A stretch of 64,000 nt of DNA from an uncultured Acidobacteriota bacterium. GTDB lineage: Bacteria > Acidobacteriota > CAIWXX01. Location: NCBI GenBank assembly GCA_903916735.1, contig CAIWXX010000028.1:1-64000 (forward strand), given 5' to 3'. The notes beneath the pieces are model-generated. The model did not search any database and was not told the origin of the DNA. It was given only the letters and a program-made list of their open reading frames with translations. Positions 16,905 to 26,221 of the stretch are shown here, in pieces (within the stretch, counting starts at the first letter, position 1; each line of letters opens with the position of its first letter). The translations under genes were made by a program, and so were the position numbers.

Positions 16905-18110
16905 ATGAAAGGAATTGTGGATCTCCTGGCGCTGGCAGTGAAAGCGGTCGTCGCACATCGCCTCCGATCGGCCCTGACGACTCTCGGGATCGTCGTGGGA
17001 ATTGCCTCGGTGATCCTTCTCACATCTCTCGGCGAAGGAGCTCGAATTTACATCCTGACCGAATTCACGCAGTTCGGTACCAATCTTCTGACGGTGACTC
17101 CCGGTCGGGTCCAGACGGGCGGCATGCCCGGATCGGTGCTTGGGACAATCCGCAAACTGACGATCGAAGATGCCGAAGCGATTCGCCGCGCACCCGGCGT
17201 CGTCAGCGTCGTGCCGGTTTCATTCGGGAATGCGCGAGTCGAAGCCGGCGAACGAGCTCGGAGTGTTTTTATCTATGGCGTGACATCGGATGTGCCTGAT
17301 GTCTGGAGATTCGCTGTTGGACAGGGCCGGTTTCTGCCTCCGGGCGATCCGCGCCGCGGCGAGCCACTGGTCGTGCTCGGCCCGAAACTCAAGCGGGAAA
17401 TTTTCGGCGAGCTGAACCCGCTTGGCGAGCATGTGCGCATCGGCGGCCGGCGATTTCTTGTGATTGGAGTGATGGCTCCAAAAGGGCAGTTTCTCGGATT
17501 CGACATTGATGATTCTGCCTATGTTCCGGTTTCTGCGGCGCTGAGCCTTTTCAATCGCGATGAGTTGATCGAGGTTGATGTGCTTTTTACAAGCCATATT
17601 CCAGAGAAAAGCATTGTCGATGGTATCCGTAAAATCATGCTTGAGCGGCGCGATCAAAAAGAAGATTTTACGATCACAACTCAGACCGAAATGCTCGATG
17701 TCATGAACCGCATCCTGACCATCGTCAGCGTTGCGGTCGGGGGCATTGGAGGGATTTCCCTTGTTGTCGGAGCCATCGGCATCCTGACGATGATGTTGAT
17801 TTCGGTCGGCGAACGAACGGCCGAAATCGGCATGGCGAAGGCGATCGGTGCCAGCCCCACTCAGATTCTGCTGCTTTTCCTGTTCGAAGCATCGCTTCTC
17901 AGCCTTGCCGGCGGAGTGCTCGGCATCGGCATCGGAATGGGCCTCGCCTATCTCATACAACTAATTTTCCCTGGATTGCCTTTTCATACTCCGCCGGAAT
18001 TTGTTGTCGCCGCGCTTCTCGTCAGTTTCGCGGTCGGCCTCGCGAGCGGTGTGCTGCCGGCGCGGCGTGCCGCGGCGCTCGATCCCGTCGAAGCTCTCCG
18101 GGCGGAATAA
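16905..18110 (+). CDS. ABC transporter permease (MacB-type), second copy
   Basis: 401 residues, the same length as the preceding permease and colinear with it ([60 protein letters not shown], ending [18 protein letters not shown]). It probably arose by tandem duplication and forms a heterodimer with its neighbour on the shared ATPase, instead of the usual MacB homodimer. The start at 16905 lies two bases after the previous stop; the longer upstream frame overlaps the first permease and is not supported. Confidence 0.88.
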   Translation: MKGIVDLLALAVKAVVAHRLRSALTTLGIVVGIASVILLTSLGEGARIYILTEFTQFGTNLLTVTPGRVQTGGMPGSVLGTIRKLTIEDAEAIRRAPGVVSVVPVSFGNARVEAGERARSVFIYGVTSDVPDVWRFAVGQGRFLPPGDPRRGEPLVVLGPKLKREIFGELNPLGEHVRIGGRRFLVIGVMAPKGQFLGFDIDDSAYVPVSAALSLFNRDELIEVDVLFTSHIPEKSIVDGIRKIMLERRDQKEDFTITTQTEMLDVMNRILTIVSVAVGGIGGISLVVGAIGILTMMLISVGERTAEIGMAKAIGASPTQILLLFLFEASLLSLAGGVLGIGIGMGLAYLIQLIFPGLPFHTPPEFVVAALLVSFAVGLASGVLPARRAAALDPVEALRAE

Positions 18111-18153
18111 AAGGAGAACACCATTATTTTCAAGAAAGGATAATAGCGTCGAT

Positions 18154-18573
18154 ATGAAGAGTCACCGGAAAGAATTGTGGTTCAATATTCCGAACAGGCG
18201 GGGATTTGTCAATATTACGCCGCAGGTTGAATCGACACTTCGTGAGAGCGGGATTCAAGAAGGACTCTGTCTCGTCAATGCGATGCATATCACCGCGAGT
18301 GTCTACATCAACGATGATGAACAAGGTCTTCTGCAGGACTATGAAACATGGCTTGAAAACGTGGCACCGCACGAGCCGGTTTCCCGCTACAAGCACAATC
18401 GAACCGGGGAAGACAACGGCGATGCTCATCTCAAGCGGCAGATCATGGGCCGGGAGGTCCTTGTCGCAGTCACGGAAGGCCGGCTGGACGTCGGCCCCTG
18501 GGAGCAGATTTTCTACGGCGAGTTTGATGGGCGGCGCCGCAAGAGAGTGCTTGTGAAAATCATCGGGGAATAG
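18154..18573 (+). CDS. yjbQ: YjbQ/UPF0047 family protein, second paralogue
   Basis: 139 residues. Motifs: [59 protein letters not shown], and [18 protein letters not shown] with a terminal IIGE. This is closer to the E. coli YjbQ form (HITAS at the putative active-site His) than the copy at 5151. Reported activity of the family is a secondary thiamine-phosphate synthase; the real role is unsettled. The start at 18154 is preceded by AAAGGATAATAGCG. It could belong to the permease operon (43 bases after it) and it converges with the sulfatase-fold gene six bases away. Confidence 0.88.
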   Translation: MKSHRKELWFNIPNRRGFVNITPQVESTLRESGIQEGLCLVNAMHITASVYINDDEQGLLQDYETWLENVAPHEPVSRYKHNRTGEDNGDAHLKRQIMGREVLVAVTEGRLDVGPWEQIFYGEFDGRRRKRVLVKIIGE

Positions 18574-18579
18574 TGCCTG

Positions 18580-20799
18580 CTATCTGTTGTTGAGATTCTG
18601 CAGCAGGCGCATTATTTCAGGCTGGCTCGGATTCAGGATGAGTGACGCGCGCAACGTTTCCCTGGCTCCGGCTCTGTCGCCTGCTTCAATCTGAGCCATG
18701 GCCATGCTGTTATAGCATCCTGTCGTTCTGACGCCGGCTGTGATGGCTCGCTGGAAATAGGGGATCGCGGCAGCGGGATTTTGGTTCTTCGCGAGAGCGC
18801 CGGCAAGTGATATCAGGGCAGGCCCGTTTGTCGGCTCGCGCTCCACAACGTCTTTGAAAATTTTCACCGCAGAATCCAACTGTTCCGATCGCACAAGGCA
18901 GATGCCGTGCTTCAGCGCAAGCGCAGTATCCTCAGGCTCCAGCTCGCTTGCCTTCCTCATCAGATCTGCGGCTGATGCGAAATCAGAAAGGAGAATATCG
19001 ATGTCCGCGGTCGTCTGGAGTGCCGATGTGCTCTCAGGTGATAGCGTGAGCGCGCGCATGGCCTCTGCTCGCCCTTCATCCGGTTTCCCTATCGATACCA
19101 GTGAACGCGCCAGAGACAGCGCGGCTTCCGGTGATTGTGAATCCATCTGAGCGGCACGTTGAGCTGTTGTGACAGATTGATCGATCTTTCCTGCGAGGCG
19201 CTGTATGTCGGCGAGATCGGCGATCATTGGAGCCGCCGCTTTCCCTTGACGATCCAGTGACTCGATCACCGCGGTTGCTTCGTTGTACTCCTTGGCATCG
19301 GTAAGAGCGACGGCCAGAATCTTCCAGGCGAGCTGGTTTTCGGGATCGGCGGAGGTGACTTCCTTGAGTGCAGCGATGGCTGCTGGAGGATCGCTGTGAG
19401 CGGCAGCGATGGCGGTTTCCAGGCGATTCGCGAGCCCCACCACGTCTTTTGGATCGCGGCCTGTCACGTTCACAGCCCCTGCTCCGGAAATGTATCCGAG
19501 ACTCGCGAGTTTCCCGGCAGTCTCACGATCAAGTTGATTCACAGACGTGTCGGGAGCTGCTGTCACGGTCTCTTCAGTCTTCAAGCGATTTTTCAGCGAT
19601 GTCACGATGGAGGGATTTGAAGATGCGACATTATGCACCTCAGCGGGATCGGCTCCGATGTCATAGAGCTCAATCGAAGGCGCGTCGATGAATTTCCATT
19701 TGGAATCCCGCGTGGAGCGGAGCGGCGCCCAGCCGCAGTTGAGCAGCCCGAAGAGGGATTCGGCATAGGCCGATCGCTCTTGAGGGAGCGATTCAAAAAG
19801 GATGTGCCCATGCATCGTCTCCGGAATTGAACAACCAGCCAACCGGAGAATCGTCGGGGCGATGTCCGACAGCATGGCGATCTCGCTCACAATGCGCGGC
19901 CGCAAACCGGGTCCTTGAATGATCAGAGGAACTCTGATGGTCGAATCGTAGACGAACAGGCCGTGTGTGGATTCGCCATGGTCACCCAGACTCTCTCCAT
20001 GATCCGATGTCACGATCACGATTGTCGGGCTTCTTTGGAGTTCATCGATGACCCGAGTCAGTTGCGCATCGACGTATGCGATCTCACCGTCGTATGGTGT
20101 TGAGGCGCTGAGATACTCGGGCGGCGGTTCGTACGGGGCGTGCGGATCGAAGTAATGAATCCAGAGAAGGAATGGGCTGTGAGCCTTGGCGAGCCATCCC
20201 AAAGCGGCTTCCGTCGTCCGATCGGCTTTCCTCTCGACATAGGCCACTCGCCCTGATGATCCATGCGGCATGTGATCGTCATATTTTTGAAAGCCACGTG
20301 ATAACCCGAACCGATGATCCAGCGGGAAGCCGGAGATGAAGGCCGCCGTCTGATAGCCGGCGGCGGCAAGTGCTTCGGCGATGACCAGGGTTTTGTCGCC
20401 GAGAGTGAATGACGCGTTGTCGCGAACACCTGCATGCGGCGGAGTCAGACCGGTCATCATCGTGACGTGGGATGGAAGTGTGAGCGGCACATGTGCGATG
20501 GCTTGATCAAAACGAATGCCCTTCGCTGCCAGCCGGTCCATCGTCGGGGTCGCCGCCTGAGTGCGCCCATAGCAACCGACGTGGTCGGCGCGGAGTGTAT
20601 CGATGGTGATGATGACGATATTCGGCCGGGTCGGCGGGTGGTCGCCAAGCCGGCCCGGCCATATGCGCCAAGCTAGCCACGCGAGGAAGCAGAGTGCCAG
20701 AGGCGGTAGGCAATAGAAAACTATTCTGGTATGGCGGGATTGTGCTCTTTTCCCCTTTTGCTTTTCTGCCTTATGCCGCCCACTCCGCGCCTTTGGCAT
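18580..20799 (-). CDS. Membrane-anchored sulfatase-fold protein with TPR tail
   Basis: 739 residues from the ATG at 20799. The N-terminus is basic (MPKARSGRHKAEKQKGKRAQ) followed by one transmembrane helix (FYCLPPLALCFLAWLAW). The phosphatase/sulfatase domain runs at 58-400: ITIDTLRADHVGCYG, PLTLPSHVTMMTGLTP, FDPHAPYEPPPEY, TSDHGESLGDHG. As in the paralogue at 7865, the nucleophile position is Thr (T107) with His in place of the sulfatase Arg. Several TPRs fill the C-terminal half. Start and stop of the neighbouring genes overlap as TAATG, so it is translationally coupled to the acyl-CoA dehydrogenase. A longer upstream frame only reads the dehydrogenase gene out of frame. Confidence 0.85.
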   Translation of the reverse strand: MPKARSGRHKAEKQKGKRAQSRHTRIVFYCLPPLALCFLAWLAWRIWPGRLGDHPPTRPNIVIITIDTLRADHVGCYGRTQAATPTMDRLAAKGIRFDQAIAHVPLTLPSHVTMMTGLTPPHAGVRDNASFTLGDKTLVIAEALAAAGYQTAAFISGFPLDHRFGLSRGFQKYDDHMPHGSSGRVAYVERKADRTTEAALGWLAKAHSPFLLWIHYFDPHAPYEPPPEYLSASTPYDGEIAYVDAQLTRVIDELQRSPTIVIVTSDHGESLGDHGESTHGLFVYDSTIRVPLIIQGPGLRPRIVSEIAMLSDIAPTILRLAGCSIPETMHGHILFESLPQERSAYAESLFGLLNCGWAPLRSTRDSKWKFIDAPSIELYDIGADPAEVHNVASSNPSIVTSLKNRLKTEETVTAAPDTSVNQLDRETAGKLASLGYISGAGAVNVTGRDPKDVVGLANRLETAIAAAHSDPPAAIAALKEVTSADPENQLAWKILAVALTDAKEYNEATAVIESLDRQGKAAAPMIADLADIQRLAGKIDQSVTTAQRAAQMDSQSPEAALSLARSLVSIGKPDEGRAEAMRALTLSPESTSALQTTADIDILLSDFASAADLMRKASELEPEDTALALKHGICLVRSEQLDSAVKIFKDVVEREPTNGPALISLAGALAKNQNPAAAIPYFQRAITAGVRTTGCYNSMAMAQIEAGDRAGARETLRASLILNPSQPEIMRLLQNLNNR

Positions 20800-21956
20800 T
20801 ATTTCTTTCTTGCAGCTTCCTTGATCAGTGATTGCCCGATCACATTTCTCTGGATCTGGTTGGTCCCTTCGTAGATCTGCAAAATTTTCGCGTCTCTCAT
20901 CATTTTTTCGACCGGGTATTCCCGCATATAGCCGGATCCACCCATGACCTGCAATGCATCGACCGTAACCTTCATGGCCATGTCGGTTGCGAATGTTTTC
21001 GCCATTGCGGTTTCCTTGGATATGTCTTTTGCTCCGCTGTCGACATATCGCGCCACGGAGTAGACGAGGGCGCGAGCCGCTTCGATCTGTATTGCCATGT
21101 CGGCGAGCATGTGCTGAACGGCCTGGAAGCTGATGATCGGATGCTCGAACTGATGCCTCTGCCGAGCAAACTTTGTCGCCTCCTCGAACGCTCCCTGCGC
21201 GACACCGACACCCTGGGACCCGACGCCGGCGCGCGCCTGATCGAGTGTCTTCATTGTGATGATGAATCCCATGCCTTCTTTGCTGAGGATGTTTTCCTTG
21301 GGGATTCTGCACTGATCGAACACGAGCTCGCGGGTCGCTGATGCTCTGATGCCCAGCTTCCGCTCCTTCTTTCCGAATTCAAACCCGGGTGTTCCTTTTT
21401 CCACGATGAATGCCGATGCGCCTCGCGGGCCTTTCGACTTATCCGTTAATGCAATCACCGTGTAGATTTCAGCCTCCCCGCCGTTGGTAATCCACTGTTT
21501 CGTGCCGTTAAGGATGTATTCATTTCCTTCAAGCCGTGCCGTCGTCCGGATACCTCCGGCATCGCTTCCGGCGCCGGCCTCGGTGAGCGCAAATGCGACA
21601 AGCCTTTTGCCCTTGGCAACCGCAGGCAGAAACTTCTTCTTTTGTTCGTCTGAGCCGAAGAGCCGGATTGGAGTGGATCCCAATGCATTGGCCGCATAGG
21701 ATGTCGACACTCCCAGACAGATTCTGGAAAGTTCTTCAGTGGCCAGACACAGTTCGAGGCAGCCCTTTCCGAGTCCGCCGTATTCCTCGGGAACAAAGAG
21801 GCCGAAAATATCCGATTCTCCGAGCACCTTCATTATTTCCCATGGAAATTCGTCCTTCTCATCCAATTCCGCCCTGACAGGCAGCACTCTTTCTTCGGCG
21901 ATCTGCCGAACGAGATTACGAATTTCCTGTTGTTCTTCAGTTAAAAAATAATCCAC
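20799..21956 (-). CDS. Acyl-CoA dehydrogenase
   Basis: 385 residues, the usual length. FAD enzyme that makes the alpha-beta double bond in acyl-CoA during beta-oxidation. Visible landmarks: FALTEAGAGSDAGGIRTTA and WITNGGEAEIYTVIA (FAD and substrate loops), QFEHPIISFQAVQHMLADMA, and the catalytic base E363 in QIYEGTNQIQRNVIG. It has a GTG start with GGAGG nine bases upstream. It looks like a short- to medium-chain (butyryl-CoA-like) enzyme. Electron-transfer partners are not nearby. The following gene is coupled by TAATG. Confidence 0.95.
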   Translation of the reverse strand: MDYFLTEEQQEIRNLVRQIAEERVLPVRAELDEKDEFPWEIMKVLGESDIFGLFVPEEYGGLGKGCLELCLATEELSRICLGVSTSYAANALGSTPIRLFGSDEQKKKFLPAVAKGKRLVAFALTEAGAGSDAGGIRTTARLEGNEYILNGTKQWITNGGEAEIYTVIALTDKSKGPRGASAFIVEKGTPGFEFGKKERKLGIRASATRELVFDQCRIPKENILSKEGMGFIITMKTLDQARAGVGSQGVGVAQGAFEEATKFARQRHQFEHPIISFQAVQHMLADMAIQIEAARALVYSVARYVDSGAKDISKETAMAKTFATDMAMKVTVDALQVMGGSGYMREYPVEKMMRDAKILQIYEGTNQIQRNVIGQSLIKEAARKK

Positions 21957-22220
21957 GAAAATGACCTCCTCTTATATGTCCGTTCTCACCCTGCTCATAC
22001 ACAGGGATGCCGCTCAGTATCTCCAGACCCACCGTCGATGTCAATCTCGCAGGCTATTATCGAGGGGTTTCGCAGCGCTGGAGGCGCGGAGGTATGACCT
22101 CTGCATGAAGATCGTTCCTGTTGCGAATGAGGGAACCAATTTGGTACGATACCCGGCGTTTTGTGGTGGCGCTGAGATGATCGTTTGGCAAATGGTTACT
22201 CATTCTTGCAGGAGATACAA

Positions 22221-22940
22221 ATGAAAGTGAAGATCGTTGCCTTGTTACCGCCTTTACTCATTGCGTTTGGAGTTGTTCTTTCCGCTTCAGATGTTCCTCA
22301 AAAAGAAACCGAAAGCACAGTACCGGAACTGATGGATTTTCATGAAATCATTTATCCGATCTGGCATTCCGCATATCCGGCAAAGGATTATGCTGAATTA
22401 CGATCCTATGTGAAGGACGTTGATGCCGGCGCCAAGAAAATGTTCGATGCCAAACTCCCCGGTATTCTCCGTGATAAAGAGGCTGATTGGAAAAAGGGAA
22501 TCGAAACCCTGAAACAAGCAGTCATCGCCTATGATCAGGCCGTTGCCGGCAAGGATGATCAGGCTCTTCTGAATGCCGCGGAGAATCTGCATTCCACCTT
22601 TGAAATGCTGGTTCGAATCATCCGGCCGGTTTTGGAAGAGGTTGATGCTTTTCACCGAGTGCTCTATGTCGTCTATCACAAGTATCTGCCTGAAAAGCAC
22701 TATGATCAGATCAGGACCGCGAGCCAGGAACTGGTTCTCAAGGCCGGCGTCATTACCAAAGCGACTTTGCCCGAGTGGCTTAAAGACAAAGCCGAGCCCT
22801 TTAAGGCGGCGGCTGAAAGATTACAGGCCGAATCGAAAAAACTTGCAGATATCTGCACAACAGGGAAGTCGGGTGACATCGATCAGGCTGTCGAAGAATT
22901 GCACTCTCAATATCAGGCACTCGAAAAAATCTTCGATTAG
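22221..22940 (+). CDS. Periplasmic helical protein with duplicated three-His repeat
   Basis: 239 residues with a signal peptide (MKVKIVALLPPLLIAFG, about 1-22); the ATG at 22221 follows GCAGGAGATACAA. The mature protein is almost entirely helical and is an internal duplication: residues 40-132 align with 144-236. Each half has FH-x7-H followed by PxKxYxxxR and later LHSxxxxL. The histidines H41, H49, H124 recur as H145, H153, H228, all at an offset of exactly 104. There is no CxxCH. The conserved His suggest a metal- or haem-binding helical bundle; this is inference, and no family is recognised. Confidence 0.75.
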   Translation: MKVKIVALLPPLLIAFGVVLSASDVPQKETESTVPELMDFHEIIYPIWHSAYPAKDYAELRSYVKDVDAGAKKMFDAKLPGILRDKEADWKKGIETLKQAVIAYDQAVAGKDDQALLNAAENLHSTFEMLVRIIRPVLEEVDAFHRVLYVVYHKYLPEKHYDQIRTASQELVLKAGVITKATLPEWLKDKAEPFKAAAERLQAESKKLADICTTGKSGDIDQAVEELHSQYQALEKIFD

Positions 22941-23221
22941 CATCGGCCTGCTGATGCTTCGATGCTTGCAAAAGGAGAGAGCCGGGCTCACTCATCTTCT
23001 CCAGTTGACCTGGCAGGAAGGCGGAAAGCACATTTTAATATCGCAGGCGAGGGCCTCTTTGGCTCAAAATCGGCTCTGACAACGACCAGGCTGAGTCGCG
23101 GCGGTGAGCAGGCTCACCAGCACCTCGGCCGTTCCAAAGAGAATAGGAATCTCCTTTGCAATTTCAACGCCGCCAGGTTATCGAATAGCCCCTGGTATTG
23201 CATCGTGGATTCTCTTTGGAT
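22941..23221. other. Gap after the three-His protein
   Basis: About 280 bases with no supported gene. An open plus-strand frame (22962-23228) has no domain signal. Confidence 0.35.
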
Positions 23222-25135
23222 ATGTTAGCCTGGATGAGTCCACAGACGAGCCTTACTGCCACCAAACTCATCGCTCTGGCATTTTTGCTTGTGGCATTAT
23301 TCCCTTCCGCGTACATGCCTGCAGGCATTGGTCTTGATCATTCGTCTATATGGGGAATCAATGTCGCCGCCCATCTGAATTACATCTTTGGAAAGGACGT
23401 CAACTACACAGCCGGCCCTTTGGGATATTTACTATTTCCTCAAGACATCAAAAACAATCTGATCGAAGCTCTCTGTGAGCGCTTGATTGTCCATGGCATT
23501 TTGGCGTGGCTACTATTCTTATATGTCCGAAAAGCGCAGCGGGCGGTTTTCGTTCTTCTTTTCGTCATCACTTTTCTATTTTCTCTTGGCCTTGGGCTTT
23601 CACATGAATATCAGCTGCTTGTTCTTCAGGCACTTGTTCTGGCGGCATCGCTGGATGGGACCGTGCGCCCAACTCTTGGCGCATTCCTCGGTGGCGTTAT
23701 CACGGGATTTGGTGTGGTTACCAAATTTTCGATAGGAATGGCTGCTCTCCCAACACTCCTCCTGGCTGAGATCCTGAGACTCAGGGAAAAATCTCGGGAG
23801 CAGCGACTGGCTGGTGCAGCCTCATTCGGAGCCTTTTTTGTATTTTTGCTCGGTGTCATCCTTTTCCATTTTCAATCCTTTTCGACATTTTTGGAGTGGC
23901 TTCGAATATCGTGGGAGATTACATGGGGTTATACGGCCGCCATGAGCCTCCCCAGCCGTTTGCCTTTGCGTCTGTTGGGGCAGATTTGTCTTGCCGTCTA
24001 TGTCATTCTCATGGTGCTTCTCTTTCAAAAACGATCCGGCCTACAGCGAGTGGCGCTGCTCTTTTCCATGCCAATCATGCTCGCCTACAAGCACGCATTT
24101 ATTCGGGAAATAACCCACTTCCTTAACTTCTACCCTCTGATTCTGGCGTTGATAGCGCTCTTGATACTTTTCAGTGAAACACTTCGCGAAGTGCGATTAT
24201 TCGGCTTGTGCGGGTTTTTCATTTTTGCGATCGCCATCACTTCCATAGACATGGTCAAGCACCTCGATGCCTCCAGAGTCATTCAAGGGATCACCGGAGT
24301 GACCGGGGTGAAAAATATCTATTCGCTGACGACACTTCCAACGACACGAGCGGAAATGGCGGTTGAGGGGCAGGCCAGTCTTGCGGGCGACCGTTTGCCG
24401 GAAAGCTGGGTGCAGCGAATCCATGCTGACAGAGCATCAGTTGATGCAGTGCCGTATGAAACAAGTATCATGCCGGCAAATGATCTGCCATGGCAGCCGA
24501 ACCCAATTATTCAGACCTACCAAGCCTATACTCCTTACCTTGATCAGAGATGCTATCGGCATTTCATGAGCTCGCGTGCACCGGGGTATCTCGTCCTCCA
24601 TTTCTCCACCATTGACATGCGTCACCCATTGCTGGAGGGCCCGGCGACCATACGAGCCATCCTCGATCATTACGCACTCGCTGACTATCGACAAAAGCCT
24701 GATCGAATACTCCTCGAACGAACGGCATCAGCGAAAAATTCCACATTGGATGAAGTCGCCCGGATGGCCTGTCAAATGGGAGAATGGGTGACCGTCCCAC
24801 CCTCGGACGGCCGCCTTTATGCTGGAATCGATATGCCGCTCACATTTTCCGGGCAAATGAGCAGAGCCTTTCTCACGATCCCTCCGGTCACGATCGAAGT
24901 GGGCTATGCCGATGGGAGATCGATCCCCTATCGACTCATTGTTGATTCCGCTGTTGACGGCCTGCTCCTTAACGAACTGCCATCCACAGTCGAATCTGCT
25001 GCCGCCCTGTTCAACGGGCGCCCTTATGAGAAAGTCACCAAGTTCAGGATTGGAGGCACGGGCTCCCTTTCGTATGACATACATTACACCGTTCGATGGC
25101 TTCGCGAAAAGAGGATACCACCGGTACCGAATTGA
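23222..25135 (+). CDS. Large polytopic membrane protein, GT-C-like
   Basis: About 637 residues. Roughly ten transmembrane helices lie in the first 370 residues, followed by a soluble, probably periplasmic domain of about 260 residues. An early loop reads LDHSSIWGINVAAHLNYIFG then VNYTAGPLGYLLFPQ. That pattern recurs in uncharacterised membrane glycosyltransferase-like proteins, with an acidic residue in the first loop as in GT-C enzymes. The start is uncertain: ATG at 23222 or 23234. It lies directly before, and converges with, the polysaccharide operon, so a role in surface glycan assembly is plausible but unproven. Confidence 0.65.
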   Translation: MLAWMSPQTSLTATKLIALAFLLVALFPSAYMPAGIGLDHSSIWGINVAAHLNYIFGKDVNYTAGPLGYLLFPQDIKNNLIEALCERLIVHGILAWLLFLYVRKAQRAVFVLLFVITFLFSLGLGLSHEYQLLVLQALVLAASLDGTVRPTLGAFLGGVITGFGVVTKFSIGMAALPTLLLAEILRLREKSREQRLAGAASFGAFFVFLLGVILFHFQSFSTFLEWLRISWEITWGYTAAMSLPSRLPLRLLGQICLAVYVILMVLLFQKRSGLQRVALLFSMPIMLAYKHAFIREITHFLNFYPLILALIALLILFSETLREVRLFGLCGFFIFAIAITSIDMVKHLDASRVIQGITGVTGVKNIYSLTTLPTTRAEMAVEGQASLAGDRLPESWVQRIHADRASVDAVPYETSIMPANDLPWQPNPIIQTYQAYTPYLDQRCYRHFMSSRAPGYLVLHFSTIDMRHPLLEGPATIRAILDHYALADYRQKPDRILLERTASAKNSTLDEVARMACQMGEWVTVPPSDGRLYAGIDMPLTFSGQMSRAFLTIPPVTIEVGYADGRSIPYRLIVDSAVDGLLLNELPSTVESAAALFNGRPYEKVTKFRIGGTGSLSYDIHYTVRWLREKRIPPVPN

Positions 25136-25153
25136 GGATGACGAGAAATCGGC

Positions 25154-26095
25154 CTATGAGCCGAGTTTCTGCATAAAATAGTCGATCGTCATATGGAGGC
25201 CGTCTTCGAGGGACGTTTGTGGATCCCATGAAAGGAGGCTCCTGGCGAGGGAGATATCCGGCTGCCTGACTTTGGGGTCATCTTGCGGCAGCGGATGGAA
25301 CGTGATCCGGCTCTTGCTGCCCGTCAGCTTGATGATCGTCTCGGCGAGATTGAGAATGGTCATCTCGCGCGGATTACCGATATTGACGGGACCGTTCGAA
25401 CCGGATGTCATCAGACGGAAAAGTCCTTCAACTTCATCGGCAATATAGCAGAAACTGCGCGTCTGCTTTCCATCCCCGAAGATCGTGAGATCCTCGCCCC
25501 GAAGTGCCTGTGAGATGAATTCGGGAATCGCCCGCCCGTCCTTGACCCGCATTCGTGGCCCATATGTGTTGAAAATTCGCGCGATCTTTACATCGACTCC
25601 ATGAACGCGGTGATACGCCATGATGAGCGCCTCAGAAAAGCGCTTTGCTTCGTCATAGACTCCACGTGGCCCGACCGGATTGACATTGCCCCAATATGTT
25701 TCTTTCTGCGGGTGCTCAAGTGGGTCGCCATAGACTTCGCTCGTCGATGCTATCAGAAATGTGGCCTTCTTCTCGCGGGCCAGCCCCAGGGCTTTGTGTG
25801 TGCCGAGGGAGCCGACCTTGAGGGTTTGGATCGGCAGTTCAAGATAATCGATGGGGCTAGCCGGTGAAGCGAAATGAAGGATGTAATCGAGCTTCCCTTC
25901 GATGTAAATGTAATTAGTGACGTCTTGCTTGAGGAAGAGGAAATCCTCATTCCGGATATGCGCGATGTTGCCGATGTCGCCGGTGATAAGGTTGTCCATG
26001 GCGATGACAGAGAAGCCCTTGGCGAGGAGATAATCGCAGAGGTGCGAGCCGATGAACCCTGCTCCTCCTGTAACGAGCGCGCGTGGTTTACTCAA
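25154..26095 (-). CDS. UDP-glucuronate decarboxylase-like epimerase/dehydratase
   Basis: 313 residues. NAD-dependent SDR enzyme that makes UDP-xylose from UDP-glucuronate. Rossmann motif GGAGFIGSH (10-18), [11 protein letters not shown], catalytic Y147 and K151 in [12 protein letters not shown], and [10 protein letters not shown], all typical of the UXS subgroup rather than GalE. TTG start preceded by GGGAGC. It is the last gene of the polysaccharide operon and would supply a pentose donor to the glycosyltransferases upstream. A close alternative is another nucleotide-sugar epimerase/dehydratase. Confidence 0.88.
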   Translation of the reverse strand: MSKPRALVTGGAGFIGSHLCDYLLAKGFSVIAMDNLITGDIGNIAHIRNEDFLFLKQDVTNYIYIEGKLDYILHFASPASPIDYLELPIQTLKVGSLGTHKALGLAREKKATFLIASTSEVYGDPLEHPQKETYWGNVNPVGPRGVYDEAKRFSEALIMAYHRVHGVDVKIARIFNTYGPRMRVKDGRAIPEFISQALRGEDLTIFGDGKQTRSFCYIADEVEGLFRLMTSGSNGPVNIGNPREMTILNLAETIIKLTGSKSRITFHPLPQDDPKVRQPDISLARSLLSWDPQTSLEDGLHMTIDYFMQKLGS

Positions 26096-26221
26096 AGGTT
26101 TAAGCTCCCTTTTTCAAATTGAAGCATCATGTGTTGGTCTTTTCTTTATTCGTACAGATCGTGATGTCGCCTCGTGAGGGTGATGAGGATAAAGTTACGG
26201 TTCCTATGTGACACAGGCCTC

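Noticed and set aside
20800-21312. N-terminal extension of the sulfatase-fold protein
   Set aside because: It reads the acyl-CoA dehydrogenase gene out of frame, and the ATG at 20799 gives a sensible membrane anchor.
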